Source: Paraburkholderia fungorum
GTDB taxonomy: Bacteria; Pseudomonadota; Gammaproteobacteria; Burkholderiales; Burkholderiaceae
Direction: 5' to 3'
Assembly (NCBI RefSeq): GCF_900099835.1
Contig: NZ_FNKP01000003.1
Coordinates: forward strand, 124,001 to 188,000
DNA length: 64,000 bases
Shown: positions 34,788-44,168 of the stretch, one piece after another
Numbering within the stretch: the first letter of the stretch is position 1
Layout of the letters: each line of letters begins with the position of its first letter
Position numbers and translations under genes: made by a program
Notes under the pieces: model-generated
Told to the model about the DNA's origin: nothing
The model's database searches: none
What the model saw: the letters and a program-made list of their open reading frames with translations, nothing else

Positions 34788-35669
34788 ATGCTTAACGTAA
34801 CGAAAGCTGTATTCCCCGTTGCCGGTCTCGGTACACGCTTTCTTCCCGCGACCAAAGCAAGTCCCAAAGAGATGTTGCCGGTCGTCGATAAACCGCTGAT
34901 TCAATACGCCGTCGAGGAAGCAATCGCGGCGGGCATCACAGAGATGATCTTCGTGACAGGGCGCAGCAAGCGAGCCATCGAGGATCACTTCGACAAGTCG
35001 TATGAGATCGAAGCGGAACTGGAGGCACGCGGCAAAGAAAAGCTGCTCTCCCTCGTGCGCAGTATCAAGCCGAGTCATGTTCATTGCTTCTATGTTCGCC
35101 AGGCGGAGGCGCTGGGCTTGGGGCACGCGGTGTTGTGCGCGGAAAAGCTCGTTGGCGACAGTCCGTTTGCCGTCGTGCTGGCGGACGATCTGCTGGATGG
35201 CAAGCCGCCGGTACTGCGTCAGATGATTGACGTTTTCGATCACTACCATACGTCGGTTTTGGGTGTCGAAGAGATCGCACCCGAGGAGTCCGGGTCCTAT
35301 GGCGTGATCGACGGCAAACAATGGGAAGACAATGTTTTCAAGCTGTCCGGTATTGTTGAGAAGCCGATGCCCGCCGACGCGCCGTCCCGATACGGCGTGG
35401 TGGGCCGCTACGTGCTCAAGCCGCGAATTTTCGAGCATTTGCGTGCACTGCGGCCGGGTAGCGGCGGTGAGTTGCAATTGACCGACGCAATTCAATCGCT
35501 GCTCAATGATGAGCAGGTCCTCGCGTACCGGTACAAAGGCACGCGTTTCGGCTGCGGCAGCAAGCTGGGCTATCTGAAGGCGACAGTGGAATTCGCGCTT
35601 CGCCATCCCGAAGTCTCAATAGACTTCCGTGACTATCTTGCTGGGAGAATGACCGAGCTATACGAATAG
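34788..35669 (+). CDS. galU: UTP--glucose-1-phosphate uridylyltransferase
   Basis: The 293-residue protein has the nucleotidyltransferase signature GLGTRFLPATKASPKEMLP and the following VDKPLIQYAVEEA. It makes UDP-glucose, the activated sugar for exopolysaccharide and lipopolysaccharide. It is convergent with the leftward exopolysaccharide operon and probably feeds it. Confidence 0.95.
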   Translation: MLNVTKAVFPVAGLGTRFLPATKASPKEMLPVVDKPLIQYAVEEAIAAGITEMIFVTGRSKRAIEDHFDKSYEIEAELEARGKEKLLSLVRSIKPSHVHCFYVRQAEALGLGHAVLCAEKLVGDSPFAVVLADDLLDGKPPVLRQMIDVFDHYHTSVLGVEEIAPEESGSYGVIDGKQWEDNVFKLSGIVEKPMPADAPSRYGVVGRYVLKPRIFEHLRALRPGSGGELQLTDAIQSLLNDEQVLAYRYKGTRFGCGSKLGYLKATVEFALRHPEVSIDFRDYLAGRMTELYE

Positions 35670-35762
35670 GATCGGGGTTTGCCGAACTCCGCAGGGGGCG
35701 GGTGGCGAGATAAGCAAGGACGCCTTCTGCAGATTCGGCGCCCGCTCATCCCGGCAGGTGAT

Positions 35763-36944
35763 TCAGACGGACCGCTCGCTCGCTTCATCGCGCACGATAT
35801 CCGCGACAAAGCGAGTGAACTGATCGAGATGCCATCCGGCTTTCGAATAACGAGTCTGGCGACCGCGAAACAACAGGTCCGTCACGTGCGCGACACAGAT
35901 CTCATTGGTCGGTTGGGGTTCCTGCGGACCGGGTAATGCGTTGTCGCGCAAGAACTCAGAGCATTTGGACTGGTAGCAAAACAGCATGATAGGGACGTCG
36001 TACACAAAACTGACGATCGCGCCATGCAACTTCGAAGTCACGACGCAGGCCGCTCCCGCGAGCAGATCAATGACCCCGGTAATCGAATCTCCATATTGAA
36101 AGCGGGCGACCGAGACATTTGAAGGCGAGAACAGGCGCGCAATGTCTCCCGTGACTGCGACACTCTCGTCGTCCAGAGAAGCGAATATCACATGATCGAC
36201 GAGACCTAGTCTGTCGACCGCGGCGAGAATCGAAAGAGCTGCGTCCATGTACTGTCGTAAGTGAATCGACACCACGAGTGTGCGCCGCGACTTTCCACTG
36301 AGCGTCGGCGTGTAAAGTGCTGGAAGCGAGAACGCGAGATCCCGAAGGTTGGCAGGCTTCGAGCCCGTCGCATCCTTAACTGCCTGCACCGATGCTTCAT
36401 CGCGAACCGCAATTCGAGGCACGGCCCTCAGGATATCCGCGAATGCCTGTTGCCGTTCAGTCGTGCTAAAGGGGCCGACCGACACGCCGAGCGCCGCGAC
36501 CGGGCGATTGAGGCGGCGTCCTATATTGATAATCAACCTTGCAAACGGTAGCGAGGCGTGGGCGCCAAACAGCGAACCTCCGCCGAACACGGCGGCTCTT
36601 GCTTGCCATATAGCCGCGACATAGGTGAGCGACCGTGCTGCGGCGCCTAGTGTGCCGCTACGCGTCCACAATCTGCGAGCGAGAGGCAGGTGGAACAGAT
36701 ACGTCAATTCCTGTGCAGGGGACGCCCCCACGATCAGCGGCTTGATACCAGGTGTTCTGACTGAAATTGCTTGCAGCAGATAGCCGAATAGATCGTCGCC
36801 AAAGTTATGACGCCCGTAGAATCCGAAGAACGCGATGCGTGTTTCGCGGACGGCCGTGATTGCCTGCAGGTCGCGATGAAGGCGTTGAGTGGGGCGCAGG
36901 TCCGGTGAGACGCGGGGCGGGGCGTCGACTTCAGGTGTGTTCAT
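35763..36944 (-). CDS. polysaccharide pyruvyl transferase family protein
   Basis: The 393-residue protein has the family pattern FGFYGRHNFGDDLFGYLL near the N-terminus and VTSKLHGAIVSFVYDVP near residue 310. These enzymes add ketal-linked pyruvate from phosphoenolpyruvate to sugars of exopolysaccharides, giving negative charge. It is the last gene of the operon and overlaps the GT4 gene by 4 bp. Confidence 0.88.
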   Translation of the reverse strand: MNTPEVDAPPRVSPDLRPTQRLHRDLQAITAVRETRIAFFGFYGRHNFGDDLFGYLLQAISVRTPGIKPLIVGASPAQELTYLFHLPLARRLWTRSGTLGAAARSLTYVAAIWQARAAVFGGGSLFGAHASLPFARLIINIGRRLNRPVAALGVSVGPFSTTERQQAFADILRAVPRIAVRDEASVQAVKDATGSKPANLRDLAFSLPALYTPTLSGKSRRTLVVSIHLRQYMDAALSILAAVDRLGLVDHVIFASLDDESVAVTGDIARLFSPSNVSVARFQYGDSITGVIDLLAGAACVVTSKLHGAIVSFVYDVPIMLFCYQSKCSEFLRDNALPGPQEPQPTNEICVAHVTDLLFRGRQTRYSKAGWHLDQFTRFVADIVRDEASERSV

Positions 36945-38104
36945 TTCAGGGCCTCATTTAACAGTGCTTGTGCGCGGGGCCGCGAGTGTGGGGAATGCCC
37001 CGGCGTCAGCAGACGTCGATACACGCCGACATAAGCGCGGAAAAGTTGCTGATCGCCGAAACGGTCGCGCGCATGGGCACGCGCGGCCGTACCCATTTGT
37101 TTGCGCAGCGCTGCGTCGACGATTAACAGGCGGGTGTAGTACTCCAGCTCGTCGTCGTTATTGGCAAGAAACCCGGTCACGCCGTGGACGATCACGTCGC
37201 GATTGCCCACTATCCGACTGGCTACAGCCGGCAATCCAGCTGCCTGAGCTTCAATCAGTGCGATAGGCATGCCTTCCCACAACGAGGGCAACACGAAGAT
37301 GTCGCACTCCAGAAGTCGCAATCTGAGTTCGAGCGCGGTAATCCAGCCGCTGATCTGAACCGCTTCGCGATCGACCCATTGATCGATCGCGTCGGCCTCG
37401 CCGTCACCGAACCAGACAAAGCGGGTGCGCGGTAGGCCGGCAAGCCGCTGCGCGAGATTCGTGAATCGCCACGGCGCCTTCTGATAGGTTACGCGTGCAG
37501 ACGTGCAAATGACTACCTGCTCGGCTGGTTGCCTGTAATGGTCAGGATTAAACCCGTCGAGTTTCACCGCATTTTCTACAAGGCTTGTGCGTTCCGTCCG
37601 TCGCAGAAGCATGCGTGCATAACGCAATTCGCTTTTGGAGCACGCGACGATATGTCCGCCCATCGCGTGAAGCCACCGCTCGACCAGTAGATAGACTTTG
37701 CTCTTGAGTGGCGAGATGTCCTTCTTGAGAAAGGCAAACCCGTGCGGAGAATAGATCGTACGCGAGCTGATACCGAGCAGACGCGCGGCGACGCGCCCGA
37801 GTGCCGCCGCCTTCGACGAGTGGAGATGGACGATATCCGCGCGCTCGCGAAACAGGCTGCCGACAAGCAACACAATGCTCACGAGATCATGGACGCCGAT
37901 CTGCGTGCGCATGTCCACCATCTCACGTCGGACTCTGGGATCGAACAGACTGTCGAGCTTGCCGACCGTCGGCGTATCCGGCCGGACAGAGTGCAGCACT
38001 ACAACCTCATCTCCTGCCGCGACCTGGCGATTGGCGAGCAGAACGACGCAATGCAGCACACCTCCGCCCAGTGCTTCTGTTACGTGTACGATTTTCTGTC
38101 GCAT
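36941..38104 (-). CDS. glycosyltransferase family 4
   Basis: The 387-residue GT-B enzyme has the N-terminal loop EALGGGVLHCVVLLA and the C-terminal nucleotide-sugar motif EGMPIALIEAQAAGLP. It probably adds one sugar of the exopolysaccharide repeat at the cytoplasmic membrane face. Donor and linkage cannot be predicted. Confidence 0.9.
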   Translation of the reverse strand: MRQKIVHVTEALGGGVLHCVVLLANRQVAAGDEVVVLHSVRPDTPTVGKLDSLFDPRVRREMVDMRTQIGVHDLVSIVLLVGSLFRERADIVHLHSSKAAALGRVAARLLGISSRTIYSPHGFAFLKKDISPLKSKVYLLVERWLHAMGGHIVACSKSELRYARMLLRRTERTSLVENAVKLDGFNPDHYRQPAEQVVICTSARVTYQKAPWRFTNLAQRLAGLPRTRFVWFGDGEADAIDQWVDREAVQISGWITALELRLRLLECDIFVLPSLWEGMPIALIEAQAAGLPAVASRIVGNRDVIVHGVTGFLANNDDELEYYTRLLIVDAALRKQMGTAARAHARDRFGDQQLFRAYVGVYRRLLTPGHSPHSRPRAQALLNEALK

Positions 38105-38110
38105 AGTCGA

Positions 38111-39151
38111 TCACCCTAGTTCCTGAATGGCTGGAGCCGCCTGATAAGGCAGGAAAGGAGACTCACCCTGACCTTCCTCATCGGACATGTTGTGGATTCG
38201 TCCCGCGAGCGCGACTAGTCCAATGATGAATAGCCACATTCCGAGGTTCGCCTTCATTCGGCCGCTGGGCGGAGCGAACTGACGCCACATCACGACCAGC
38301 ATCAGGTTCACGAGAATCAGCTGGAAACGGATGCCCGCGTAAGTGACCTGCGTCATGGCGTAAAGCACCATTGCCAGTAACGCGCAAATCAGCCAGCCAA
38401 TGGGCGGAATCGCGAATTGCCGTCTGTAAATGAGCATCACAGCCAGCATCAGTAACTGGATCAGCAGGAACAGCAGACCCGACGAGGCATTGGGGGCCGC
38501 TATGCCGGTGTAAAGACTGGTCTTGTCGGCGAAGTAGTCCGGCATCACGAGCGAGATACCGATGACCGCCACCGCGACGCCGACGAACATGAGCGTGTGT
38601 CCGCGCCGCGTCGTTGCAATGAAAAGCAGAAACAGGAGTGCGGATGAGAAGTGCACGCAGGTGCCGATCAGCGCGAAGATGAGGTATCGCAGCGGCCTTC
38701 GGTGCGGCGCCACGCGAGTTGCGACAAGGAAGATGGCCGACGCGAGACCGAAGCGCATCACGTTCATGGTCAGTTCGTAGAACATGCCCGGTACGAGGAC
38801 CAATCCGCCGAACCAGATGCCATAGCGGCTGCGGGAAACCGACCAGAGCAGCAGCAGGGCGGTTGTCATCGAGATACTGTTGACGACGAAGCGGGGGTCG
38901 GGATCGACGGACCAGAGCAATTGTGCATAGGCATTGAATAGCGGCTCGGCGCCATATCCATTGCCTTGACCGAGGTCCGTGAAAGCCTGGTAATACGCGG
39001 CGGTATCGGTGCCGCTGTGACCGCGCAGAACGGCCAGCGCGACGATCGGCAGCGAGCAGGTGAGTATGACGACGGGGTTGGTGCCGCCATAGGCGATACA
39101 CAGCGCTACGCCGAAGTAGAAGATCAATAGCGGCAAGAGGTAATAGCTCAT
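38111..39151 (-). CDS. EpsG/Wzy-like polysaccharide polymerase
   Basis: The 346-residue protein is an integral membrane protein with about ten helices, a short RGHSGTDTAAYYQAF segment near residue 45 and the EpsG-family pattern of an Arg/Asp periplasmic loop. In a Wzx/Wzy-type locus this is the expected polymerase, joining repeats in the periplasm. Wzy proteins share little sequence, so the call rests on topology and context. Confidence 0.75.
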   Translation of the reverse strand: MSYYLLPLLIFYFGVALCIAYGGTNPVVILTCSLPIVALAVLRGHSGTDTAAYYQAFTDLGQGNGYGAEPLFNAYAQLLWSVDPDPRFVVNSISMTTALLLLWSVSRSRYGIWFGGLVLVPGMFYELTMNVMRFGLASAIFLVATRVAPHRRPLRYLIFALIGTCVHFSSALLFLLFIATTRRGHTLMFVGVAVAVIGISLVMPDYFADKTSLYTGIAAPNASSGLLFLLIQLLMLAVMLIYRRQFAIPPIGWLICALLAMVLYAMTQVTYAGIRFQLILVNLMLVVMWRQFAPPSGRMKANLGMWLFIIGLVALAGRIHNMSDEEGQGESPFLPYQAAPAIQELG

Positions 39152-39200
39152 GGCGCCTGCCTTGCATGTCGGTGCAGCGCGTCGGGTGCGGATCGATTGC

Positions 39201-41354
39201 TCATGTCAACTTCCGCGACAGCAGGCAACGCCGGAGGTACTTCGCGGCGCTGAGAAGCGAGAAGCACAGCCACTCCACGTGGCTGATCGATCCTCGCCGG
39301 CGAAATCGCAGGTAGTTGTCCTGTTCGCCTTGCTGGATTTTCCAGAGCTGCGCGCTCAGGCCGGTCTTGGCGCCGAACTGCGCCTTATAGACGTAGGAGA
39401 GCGGAAACGGAAACAGAAAGGCTTCGCCCTTATCCACCAGAACCACTTCGAGCAACATGAAATAGTCTTCGGCATGCCGCTTCGTTTCGTCGAAGCGGGC
39501 TTCGACATCCGCGCGCATGAGGATGCTGGACGGCGTGAAGCGGTTCGAGAACAGCACCCGCTGCCGGGACATCCGGCGTGGCACCGTAACGGGTGGCCAC
39601 GGCTGCGCATCGGCGCGCTGGTGCGGTTCCAGTTGCGCGACCGGATGGCCGGTGATAGCGGCATGTGGGCGAGCCGACATCCAGCCGTACTGGATTGCCA
39701 TCTTCGCGGGATGCCAGCTGTCATCCGAGTCGAGGAACGCGATGTAAGGCATCGTGGCCGCGCGCCAAGCGGCATTGCGCGCGGCGCCAGGGCCCGCATT
39801 GCGCGGTTGGAGGATCACGCGAATCCAGTCGGCGGGGTACTGCGTCACCAGATCGGCGAGAAGTGCGCGGGTGCCGTCCGTGCTGCAGTCGTCGACCAGA
39901 ATCAACTCGTGCGGTCGCGACGTTTGCAGAAATACCGACTGAACCGCTCGCGCGATCGTCTCGCCACAGTTGAAGCACGGAATGATGACGCTGACCGGGA
40001 TCGAGCGGGAGCGCGAGAGAGGCAAGCCGGCCGGGACGCTGCGAGTTCCCGTAGCGGCTTTCTGCCTGCTGCGAGCGCGAGCGAGAAAGTGACGCGCGCA
40101 CAGCACCGACAACACAGCCCACACAACTTCGCCCGCGACCGATGCGACGGCGGCACCCATGATGCCCGCATGCGACACCCCGAAGATGGTTGCCACCACG
40201 CTGAAGAGCAGGGCGATCAACGCGCAGCGATTGCGCACGCGAATCAGATCGCGAGTGGTCATCACCGACGAAGCGCTGACGGTGAGAAACCTGAATGGCG
40301 TGCTGATCGTCATGAGCGCGACGACGCTGGCCGATTGCGCGTAGTGCCGCCCAAACACACTGGGCACGACGAGCGGCGCGAGCCATGCTGCCAGACCGGC
40401 CAGGACGATTCCCGACGCGAACATCCACTTGTTGCCGTCGCGGTACGTCCGTTCGAGGCGTGCGTCGCCGGAGGCGGCCCAGCGGTGCAAACGCGGCATC
40501 AGCAGTTTCTGGAACAGCACCGTCGGCAGCAGATAGAGCGCACTCAGAATCGTGACGGCGACGCTATAAATACCGACATCCGACGCGGTGCCGAGGTGAG
40601 ACACGATCACCATGCCGCTTTGTCCATAGGCATAAAACAGCAGGCTGGACAGGCCAAACGGCATGACGTTACGCCAGAGTTCGGTGAGCGTCGGTGACGG
40701 CGGCATCGTCTGCGGGCGTGACGCGGCGGAGTTCGGTCCGTGTCCGACCAGTTCCGCCGCACCGCGCCGCAGCGCGGCGATCGAGCGCCACGCACCGAAC
40801 GTGATGACCAGTCCAATGCAACCGAAGCCGAGCGCCATCGCTTCGCTATTTGCGCCGGCGCGCCAGCAAGCCACGACCAGCAGGAGCCGCCCGGCGTGCT
40901 GCAGGATCTGCCACATCGCGACACGACTGAATTTCTCTTCGAGCTGCAGCCTGGCGGAAGCCATTTCGATGGCGCCCTGCGTCAGCACGACCGGGAGCAT
41001 CGACAGCAACAGTTGGCCGGTGCGGGCATCGGCCGTACCGAGCCACGCCCACAACACGGCCGCGGCGACGCACGCGAGCGCGCTGCGGGTGATGAACCGT
41101 ACCGACACCTCCATCCAGCGTGTAGCGGCCCAGCCTTCGGTACCGTAAGCCTTCAGCCAGAAAGACGGCACACCGAAGCCGACCGCCGGCGCAATGATCG
41201 TCACGACCGCCAGCGCGGCCGCGAACTGCCCATACGCCGACGAGGAGAGCACGCGCGCCAGCACGGCCTGAACCGCAAACGCGAGCGCAGCCGATCCCAG
41301 TGCGCTAACCGACAATAAAGACGCCGCCCAGGCGTCGCGGCGCCGCTGCGTCAT
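39201..41354 (-). CDS. Wzx-type flippase fused to a GT2 glycosyltransferase
   Basis: From ATG 41354 (ATGA overlap with the wzc-like gene) the frame encodes 717 residues without interruption. Residues 1 to about 440 are a polysaccharide flippase with about twelve membrane helices (MTQRRRDAWAASLLSVSALG at the start). After a basic Ser/Arg linker, IPVSVIIPCFNCGETIARAV begins a GT2 domain with LVDDCSTDGT and FLDSDD. Flippases are normally about 420-490 residues and separate from transferases. The fused arrangement would tether a sugar-adding domain to the exporter. Confidence 0.85.
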   Translation of the reverse strand: MTQRRRDAWAASLLSVSALGSAALAFAVQAVLARVLSSSAYGQFAAALAVVTIIAPAVGFGVPSFWLKAYGTEGWAATRWMEVSVRFITRSALACVAAAVLWAWLGTADARTGQLLLSMLPVVLTQGAIEMASARLQLEEKFSRVAMWQILQHAGRLLLVVACWRAGANSEAMALGFGCIGLVITFGAWRSIAALRRGAAELVGHGPNSAASRPQTMPPSPTLTELWRNVMPFGLSSLLFYAYGQSGMVIVSHLGTASDVGIYSVAVTILSALYLLPTVLFQKLLMPRLHRWAASGDARLERTYRDGNKWMFASGIVLAGLAAWLAPLVVPSVFGRHYAQSASVVALMTISTPFRFLTVSASSVMTTRDLIRVRNRCALIALLFSVVATIFGVSHAGIMGAAVASVAGEVVWAVLSVLCARHFLARARSRQKAATGTRSVPAGLPLSRSRSIPVSVIIPCFNCGETIARAVQSVFLQTSRPHELILVDDCSTDGTRALLADLVTQYPADWIRVILQPRNAGPGAARNAAWRAATMPYIAFLDSDDSWHPAKMAIQYGWMSARPHAAITGHPVAQLEPHQRADAQPWPPVTVPRRMSRQRVLFSNRFTPSSILMRADVEARFDETKRHAEDYFMLLEVVLVDKGEAFLFPFPLSYVYKAQFGAKTGLSAQLWKIQQGEQDNYLRFRRRGSISHVEWLCFSLLSAAKYLRRCLLSRKLT

Positions 41355-43615
41355 TGCACCACCTCGTCGATCACGGGACGAGGGTCTTCTCCCCGTGAAT
41401 TTGCGTAGTGGTAGCTTCCGTAGCTCGAGCCGTAGCGGAAACGGCCTGCGTGGCGATCGATGCCGTTGAGCACGACACCCTTCACTTCGACGTTGACCTG
41501 ACGCAAACGCCGGGCGCACTCCTCCAGTTCCGCGGGTTTTGTGATGGAGGCGCGCGCAACCAGGAAGACGTTGCCGCTGGAATAGGGCGCGAGAATCGCG
41601 GCGTCGGGTACCGCGAGAAGCGGAGCGGTGTCCACGATCACGATGTCGTAGTGTTCGGCGAACGTCTTGAAGAGGTCCGCCACACCCGGCTTGCTCAAAT
41701 GATCGGCGGCATTGGCCGGCAGCGAGCCGCTCGGCAGAAAGTCGAGCGTCGAGCGCTCGATCTTGCGGATCGCCGCGTCGAGCGTGCAGTTCCCGATGAT
41801 CACATCCGAGAGTCCGGCCGCCGAATAGCATCCATGAGCGCGGCTCAGTCCGCTGCGCCGCAAGTCTCCGTCCACCAGTAGAACCCGTTTTCCGGTACGT
41901 GAGAGGACGGCCGCGACGTTCCACGCGATAAACGATTTTCCGATATTCGGCGCCGGCCCAGTGAACATCACAACATTGTTGGCGGAATCGGCCAGCGAGA
42001 ATTGCAGGGCGGTACGCAGGCTACGCAAACTCTCGATCGCCGGGTCAGCTGGGTCGACGAATGCCAGCGGCCGATGCGGACTGTTTTTGCGGCGTCCACG
42101 CGCAGTCCAGCGGAACCCGCGGCGGTTTGCCATCGGGACGACGGAGAACACGCTGAGATCGGTCTGCTCCTCGATCTCGTGCGGGTCGGAAATTCCGCGG
42201 AACAACAGATCGCGCGCGAACGCGGTGCCCGCCGCTGCGAAGAAGGCCAGCACGATCACGACCACGCACAGCACGGGCCGCCACAAACGAATCGGTTGAT
42301 CGGGCAGCAGTGCGCTATCCAGCACGCGTACATTGCCGATTCGTCCCACCTCCAGAATCTGCAACTGTTCGATGTTATTGAGCAAGCCGACGTACAGATC
42401 GTTGGCGATCTTGACGTCACGTTGGACTTTCACGACCTGGCGCTGTGTCTCGGGCAGGTGGTCGATACGTTGATTGAATCCCGCCGATTGCGATTGCAAC
42501 ACCTCGATCTGGTGATCGAGCGCGATCACGGTCGGATTGTTCGGTTCGAAACGCGTCAACGCATCCGCACGCTTTTGTCGCAGCGTGCTGATTGCGGTTT
42601 CGTTGTCGGCCGACTGTTGGAGTACGGCACGGGCTTCGCCATCGAGATCGACCGATCCCAGCCTGGTCCGCACCACCGAGTAAGCGCTTTCGGCTGCGTC
42701 GAGTTTCTGCCGCAAATCAGGCACCTGACCACGCAGAAACGTCAGGGAACGCGCGGCCTGTTCTGCCTTACGGTCTTCGTTCTGGTGGACATAGTGCTGT
42801 GCGATATCGTTCAGGATCGCGGTGATCAATACCGGATCGCTGCCGCGCAGCTTGACCTGTAGCACGTTCGAATCTTTGCCCAGCTCGCTGATGGAAAGAC
42901 TACGTTGCAACTGATCGATCGCTTCGAGACGCGATTGCCGGATGAGCTTGAAACGGGCGCCGATCGCCGCATGGATATCGCTGATCTCCAGCGTGATCGG
43001 CCCGTTGTCGCTGATGAAGGTTTCGCTTGTGCCGACCCGCCCAATCACGTCGCGCGCCAGCCCAGTTCCCGAGAGGCGGTACAGGCCGCCGTCGAGCACG
43101 ATCAGGCGGTAGGGTTCTCCTTCCAGTTCGGTGGGGACATCGAAGCGCTTGACGACTGCACGCTCGCCACCCCACGTGTAACCGCCGATTCCCAGCAAGC
43201 CCGGGCGGGTTAGCCCCGTATTCGATCGTGCGATTGCACGACCGATCAACGGAAAGCGCGCGGGCGATGCTTCGATATCGAGGCGCAGGTTATCGACCGC
43301 CGAGGCTACGACGAGGCGTGATTGCAACACCTGCATTTCGGTATCGGCAGACGACTTCACGTCGAGCATCGACGAGAGGTCCTGACCCAGCAGCGACGAA
43401 GCGGTTGTCGCGGCAGATCCTTCGTCGACTTGAGTAATGATATTGACCTGATATTGCGGGTCCGACAGGAATACCGCTGCAATACCCAACACCGACACGG
43501 TTCCGAAAATCCACAGCATCATGCGTCGGTAGAGCAAGAACACGTCGAGCATGGCCGCCAGGTTGAATTCCTTTTCGACGGTACGCACATCATGCGGAGC
43601 ATACGGCGGGTTCAT
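41351..43615 (-). CDS. wzc: Wzc-type polysaccharide co-polymerase / tyrosine autokinase
   Basis: The 754-residue protein has a Wzz domain between two membrane helices (about residues 32-52 and 445-467) and a C-terminal BY-kinase domain: Walker A-type GPAPNIGKSF, Walker A' LLVDGDLRRSG and Walker B VIVDTAPLL. A Tyr cluster near the C-terminus (YGSSYGSYHY) is the likely autophosphorylation site. It controls chain length and export with Wza. It overlaps both the phosphatase and flippase genes by 4 bp. Confidence 0.92.
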   Translation of the reverse strand: MNPPYAPHDVRTVEKEFNLAAMLDVFLLYRRMMLWIFGTVSVLGIAAVFLSDPQYQVNIITQVDEGSAATTASSLLGQDLSSMLDVKSSADTEMQVLQSRLVVASAVDNLRLDIEASPARFPLIGRAIARSNTGLTRPGLLGIGGYTWGGERAVVKRFDVPTELEGEPYRLIVLDGGLYRLSGTGLARDVIGRVGTSETFISDNGPITLEISDIHAAIGARFKLIRQSRLEAIDQLQRSLSISELGKDSNVLQVKLRGSDPVLITAILNDIAQHYVHQNEDRKAEQAARSLTFLRGQVPDLRQKLDAAESAYSVVRTRLGSVDLDGEARAVLQQSADNETAISTLRQKRADALTRFEPNNPTVIALDHQIEVLQSQSAGFNQRIDHLPETQRQVVKVQRDVKIANDLYVGLLNNIEQLQILEVGRIGNVRVLDSALLPDQPIRLWRPVLCVVVIVLAFFAAAGTAFARDLLFRGISDPHEIEEQTDLSVFSVVPMANRRGFRWTARGRRKNSPHRPLAFVDPADPAIESLRSLRTALQFSLADSANNVVMFTGPAPNIGKSFIAWNVAAVLSRTGKRVLLVDGDLRRSGLSRAHGCYSAAGLSDVIIGNCTLDAAIRKIERSTLDFLPSGSLPANAADHLSKPGVADLFKTFAEHYDIVIVDTAPLLAVPDAAILAPYSSGNVFLVARASITKPAELEECARRLRQVNVEVKGVVLNGIDRHAGRFRYGSSYGSYHYANSRGEDPRPVIDEVVQ

Positions 43616-44106
43616 TGAACACCTCCGCGCCGGCAGACTGCATCGGAATGCACACGCTCGCTGATCGGCTCATTCAGATCGTTCAGTCGATGCGCCCAAT
43701 AGTCGACGCCGCTTCTCAACGCTTCGCGACAGGTGCGGAATGCGGCGAGTGGTAAGCCGAACGGGTCGTCGATATCGATACCGTCGAAGCCGCACAACGT
43801 GAAAATCCGACCCCGCATGGTCGGATAAAGCGATTGCAGACTGCGCGATTGTGCGGAGGTCATGGTGAGAATCAGATCGGCCTCGTTCGCCAGCTGGCGG
43901 GTCAGCTGCGTGGCGCGATGCGAGCGTATGTCGATGCCGATTTCTGTCAATGCCGCGACCGCTTCGCTCGTTGCCGGCTGTCCTACCTCGGCAGCGAGTC
44001 CGGCCGAACGTACCTGAAGCGTCTCGTCGCGGCTCTTGAGCATGGCGGCAGCCATCGGGCTGCGGCAAAGGTTTCCGTGACACACCGTTAGAACATTGGA
44101 AATCAT
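43612..44106 (-). CDS. low-molecular-weight protein tyrosine phosphatase
   Basis: ATG 44106 gives 164 residues starting MISNVLTVCHGNLCRSPMAA, with the CX5R phosphate loop CHGNLCRS directly at the N-terminus as in the family; the longer frame from 44184 adds unsupported residues. DPF near residue 116 supplies the general-acid Asp. It should dephosphorylate the Wzc kinase encoded next. Confidence 0.9.
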   Translation of the reverse strand: MISNVLTVCHGNLCRSPMAAAMLKSRDETLQVRSAGLAAEVGQPATSEAVAALTEIGIDIRSHRATQLTRQLANEADLILTMTSAQSRSLQSLYPTMRGRIFTLCGFDGIDIDDPFGLPLAAFRTCREALRSGVDYWAHRLNDLNEPISERVHSDAVCRRGGVQ

Positions 44107-44168
44107 CTGGTTTTGCTTTCTTTGTGTTGAGACGTGGTCGACTCGACGGGGTGCTTGCGCGCCAGGCG

